Assembly (NCBI GenBank): GCA_021397835.1
Contig: JAJFZO010000344.1
Coordinates: forward strand, 434,001 to 498,000
Direction: 5' to 3'
From: Moringa oleifera
Lineage: Eukaryota; Streptophyta; Magnoliopsida; Brassicales; Moringaceae
Length of the DNA stretch: 64,000 nt
Made by a program: the position numbers and the translations under genes. Below the pieces are notes generated by a model, which saw nothing but the letters and a program-made list of their open reading frames with translations, was not told where the DNA came from and searched no databases. Every line of letters starts with the position of its first letter. Position 1 is the first letter of the stretch. This document shows positions 61,508 through 64,000 of this stretch, piece after piece.

Positions 61508-62689
61508 ATAATCGTTATTTACTGGAATCATGTCATTTTATGCTACTGTATTTTAATGGAGGTAATAATCCATTTGTCTCTGCTCCTATACTTTTTGGAG
61601 TTGTTCCTCAAAGTGGTAGTGTTTTGTTCTTTAAGTGATGTTGATCTCTTTGCCTGCTGGACCATACAGCTATCTGTATTGTTTGTACTCTTTTCTCTCT
61701 TGTGTTTTCTTCTTTTTGCTTGTCCTACTTGTTGTTCTTCCGATACTAATATTAGTATCTCATCTGATTAGTGAGACAAAACCTTATTTTGTCCATTATA
61801 TTTTCTTAGCACTAGAGTGTTTGCTTCCTCTCGCTTGGCCATCACCATTGGTCTCTATGCCCATGATCCTCCTCTTTGTCACACAGTTAGAAGGATCATT
61901 GCAGCTTTTATAGATACAATAAATCCAAAATGCTCAGAATCAAATAGATCCCTCTGTCTTTCTTGTCACTGTATTTTATATTTAACACATTCTAGTAATT
62001 GGTAGTAAGTTCAACTTCTACATTTGAACACTCGTGAGACAAATACCCTTCAAGATGAGCCTATGCACAACGACCATTGGTTGCCTACTGGGACGATGTT
62101 TTTTAGGGAAGTCTGTATTGTTTTTAAAGGTTGTCTTGGGGGTAAAAGCTGCCTCTTTGAGTTTACTATGGGTACAGAAAGTGGCCTTACCCTGACTAGG
62201 GATGATAAAAAAGCACTTACAATGGTACCAAAGCATCTTGTTTACCAGATCTTACCATCTCTGGCGCTGGTCCAAGAGATATTCTAGCCCAGGTGATGAT
62301 GCCAAACTGTCCAAGTCCCCAAGGACTCCATAGAACAGATCAGCATCTGTTTCTCTGAACGGGTAACCATGTCTCCTTTCTCTGTTGATGAAATATCAGA
62401 TTGGATGCAGTGATGAATACTTCATTTCACCTGACTAAAGGCAATTCATTCAGTTGTGTTACTCAGTTTAGTTCACTATTCATGACCAGATCTTGGTATG
62501 CAAAGGTGCACTTGTCATCTCAGCTGAAATCAGATCAGTCAGTTCATGATAATAACCTAGCTTTTTGTTGAATTTATATCTGTTCCATCCTGCAAAGATT
62601 AGGCTATGATTTTGAGCCAACACTTACTAAAAGATCATCTGTAAGAGTGTATAAATAAATAATTTTGGTTTATCTACTAGTAACAACCT
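60909..62689. other. Between carboxylase and CKX fragments, copy B
   Basis: Counterpart of 14,471-16,179. It shows the same two unidentified readings (about 61,817-61,940 and 62,090-62,285) plus a (TA)n microsatellite at 61,471-61,499 that is far shorter in A. No gene recognised. Confidence 0.35.
61471..61499 (+). repeat. (TA)n microsatellite
   Basis: About 14 TA units. Copy A has only a short tgtatatgtatata at the same place (about 15,008-15,022). Confidence 0.9.
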
Positions 62690-63364
62690 CTAGCTAAAAA
62701 AAACTTTGCTGATTTGGGGTCCATGCTGCAATGTCTGACCACTAATTCCAGCATTCGATAAAGTGCCTCCAACAGTTACATGAAGATAGTCTGTCCAGGA
62801 CATTGGTGCAAGCTCATATTTAAGAGTCTCATGGAGAACATTAATCCATAGGTCACCACCTGAAACATCCACATAAGGCAGCTCTCGAGTGTGAACCTGC
62901 ATGTCAAGCCCTTGAAGTGATTCCATGCTGATGACTACACCCCCATGAGCTTGAGCTTGAGCTTGAGCTTTACCTTGAAGTCAGTGGCAGTGGCCTCTGG
63001 CAGCAACTGTTAACTTTGATGAGGAACCTATGTCAAAGACATGCTTCATTGTGGATGAAATATCAGAAACTGATCTTGGGTGTAAAACAGCAAAAGAGAG
63101 GAAATGGTATCTGCTGCCGAAGTCTTTAGCTGCAAGGTGGATGTTCTTAAAGCCAAAATAACCATCCAGAGTCAGTGCTTCTAATGATGAACGGATATTA
63201 ATGGAGGAAACTGAATGAGATAAAGCTGTTAAGGAAGCAAAAGAATGGGTAGAACAGAGGTTGGTCCTATTAGCTATAGAGTTCAAGATCAGAATCAACA
63301 GAAACCTAAGGAATACCATGTTGCTTGCTTTCAGATACATGAAAGGTGGTAAGCAGTACTTCAT
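62690..63364 (-). pseudogene. Cytokinin dehydrogenase (CKX1-type) exon 1 pseudogene, copy B
   Basis: Counterpart of copy A starting at 63,364. The first 127 codons are open through the signal-anchor (VFLRFLLILILNSIA), GYFGFKNIHLAAKDFG and SKLTVAARGHCH, then TGA (62,981-62,983) replaces Ser of the GHS motif. The FAD-linking His is kept but the preceding Gly is Cys. After the stop come [13 protein letters not shown], with two extra Gln-Ala units, then [38 protein letters not shown] and HGPQISK. It ends at the exon 1 edge, with no later exon in the window on this strand. A and B share no disabling mutation here, so the exon may have been intact when duplicated. Confidence 0.9.
62947..62970 (+). 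repeat. gagctt hexanucleotide repeat (x4) in CKX copy B
   Basis: Four gagctt units encode Gln-Ala repeats on the minus strand. Copy A has two. The change is in frame. Confidence 0.9.
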
Positions 63365-64000
63365 TAATTAGAGACCAAAGAGCAAGAGAAAAGGAAAGAG
63401 TGGGAGAGATTCTGAGTGTTCTTTGTGATGGTTAGAGAGAAACACAGAGATAGAACAGAGACCTAACAAATGAAAGGCTGAGAAAAGAATTTAAAGGCCA
63501 AGCTAGGCTAGCTATTGGGTAGGGAGAGTCCATTACATATAGCTATCTATTGAAGATTCTATTTTCGTCTCATCTTTTTTGGTCTCCAAAGTTGATGAGA
63601 TGAAAGGCACAATTTTTATAGAAGTGTAGATTTCGCTTATCTTTTGGTACCTTCCCCAGTGTTACGTATACTTAGAACCACAAAGCCTCTCTTTTCTTTT
63701 TCTGACCTTATTGTTAGAGATGTTACCACTACATGTAAAAAATTTCCTGTCACAAAGGACTATTCCGAGCATTGACTTGCTTTCATGGATTCTGATTATT
63801 TTCTCCTGTACTTCATTCAATTTCTCTACATGCGTTGTTGTTATTAGGTCATACAGAAAATAGGTGATGTTTTAGAGCACGTCTTAAATGTATGAGGTAT
63901 CAAACTCTTTACTCTTTAGTGCCTTGCCAGTCTTGTTGTCTAAAATTCACAGCTATGTGGCTAATTATAGTTATTCTTCTTTGTTCTAATAATTTATTTG

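Larger units (their letters stand above)
34391..64000 (+). repeat. Segmental duplication, copy B
   Basis: Second copy of the block at 1-17,515, in the same orientation and open at the right end of the window. It is longer than A because it keeps 39,640-52,000 (mosaic block, AT-rich DNA, MULE transposase remnant, left end of the MULE) and an oligopeptidase segment at about 56,370-57,445. It lacks most of the LRR that A retains at 5,233-5,765 and one of two tandem units found at 11,780-12,965 in A. Confidence 0.95.

Overview
This is nuclear DNA of a flowering plant, probably a woody eudicot. It contains interrupted genes with plant introns, a CC-NBS-LRR resistance gene, a NAC factor, a CKX1-type cytokinin dehydrogenase, a homomeric acetyl-CoA carboxylase fragment, a copia retroelement and a Mutator-like (MULE) transposon, all in AT-rich spacers. 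The species is not determined. I found no intact protein-coding gene; every recognisable gene is partial or broken.

The layout is a large direct segmental duplication. Copy A is about 1-17,515 (it may continue left of the window). Copy B starts at 34,391 and runs off the right end. Both carry the same order: NAC-like pseudogene, orphan LRR fragment, CC-NBS-LRR pseudogene, A-rich MULE, prolyl-oligopeptidase-like fragment, acetyl-CoA carboxylase fragment, and a cytokinin dehydrogenase first exon on the minus strand. The copies have different lesions. A lost everything between its LRR and the inside of the MULE, and about 1.1 kb of the oligopeptidase. B lost most of its LRR and keeps about 12 kb that A lacks.

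Between the copies (17,515-34,390) lie a composite copia element (17,795-22,137: two 5' halves head to tail, no reverse transcriptase), a decayed RsuA/SVR1-type RNA pseudouridine synthase (22,329-23,755), and a long AT-rich spacer. The spacer ends in a GC-richer, promoter-like stretch with two CACGTG sites and an E2F-like site ahead of NAC copy B. The B-only segment (39,640-52,000) contains a mosaic third copy of local sequence, a decayed MULE transposase fragment and an inverted piece of the A-rich MULE.

The most informative object is the MULE at 51,999-54,886. It has terminal inverted repeats of about 300 bp and a perfect 9-bp target duplication (CAAATTTTG), with a 3 kb interior in which nearly every + strand base is A or T and A dominates. 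It sits directly upstream of the oligopeptidase promoter in both copies, so it inserted before the duplication. No new protein-coding system was found; the interest lies in the history of the locus, the transposon family and the decayed gene fragments.
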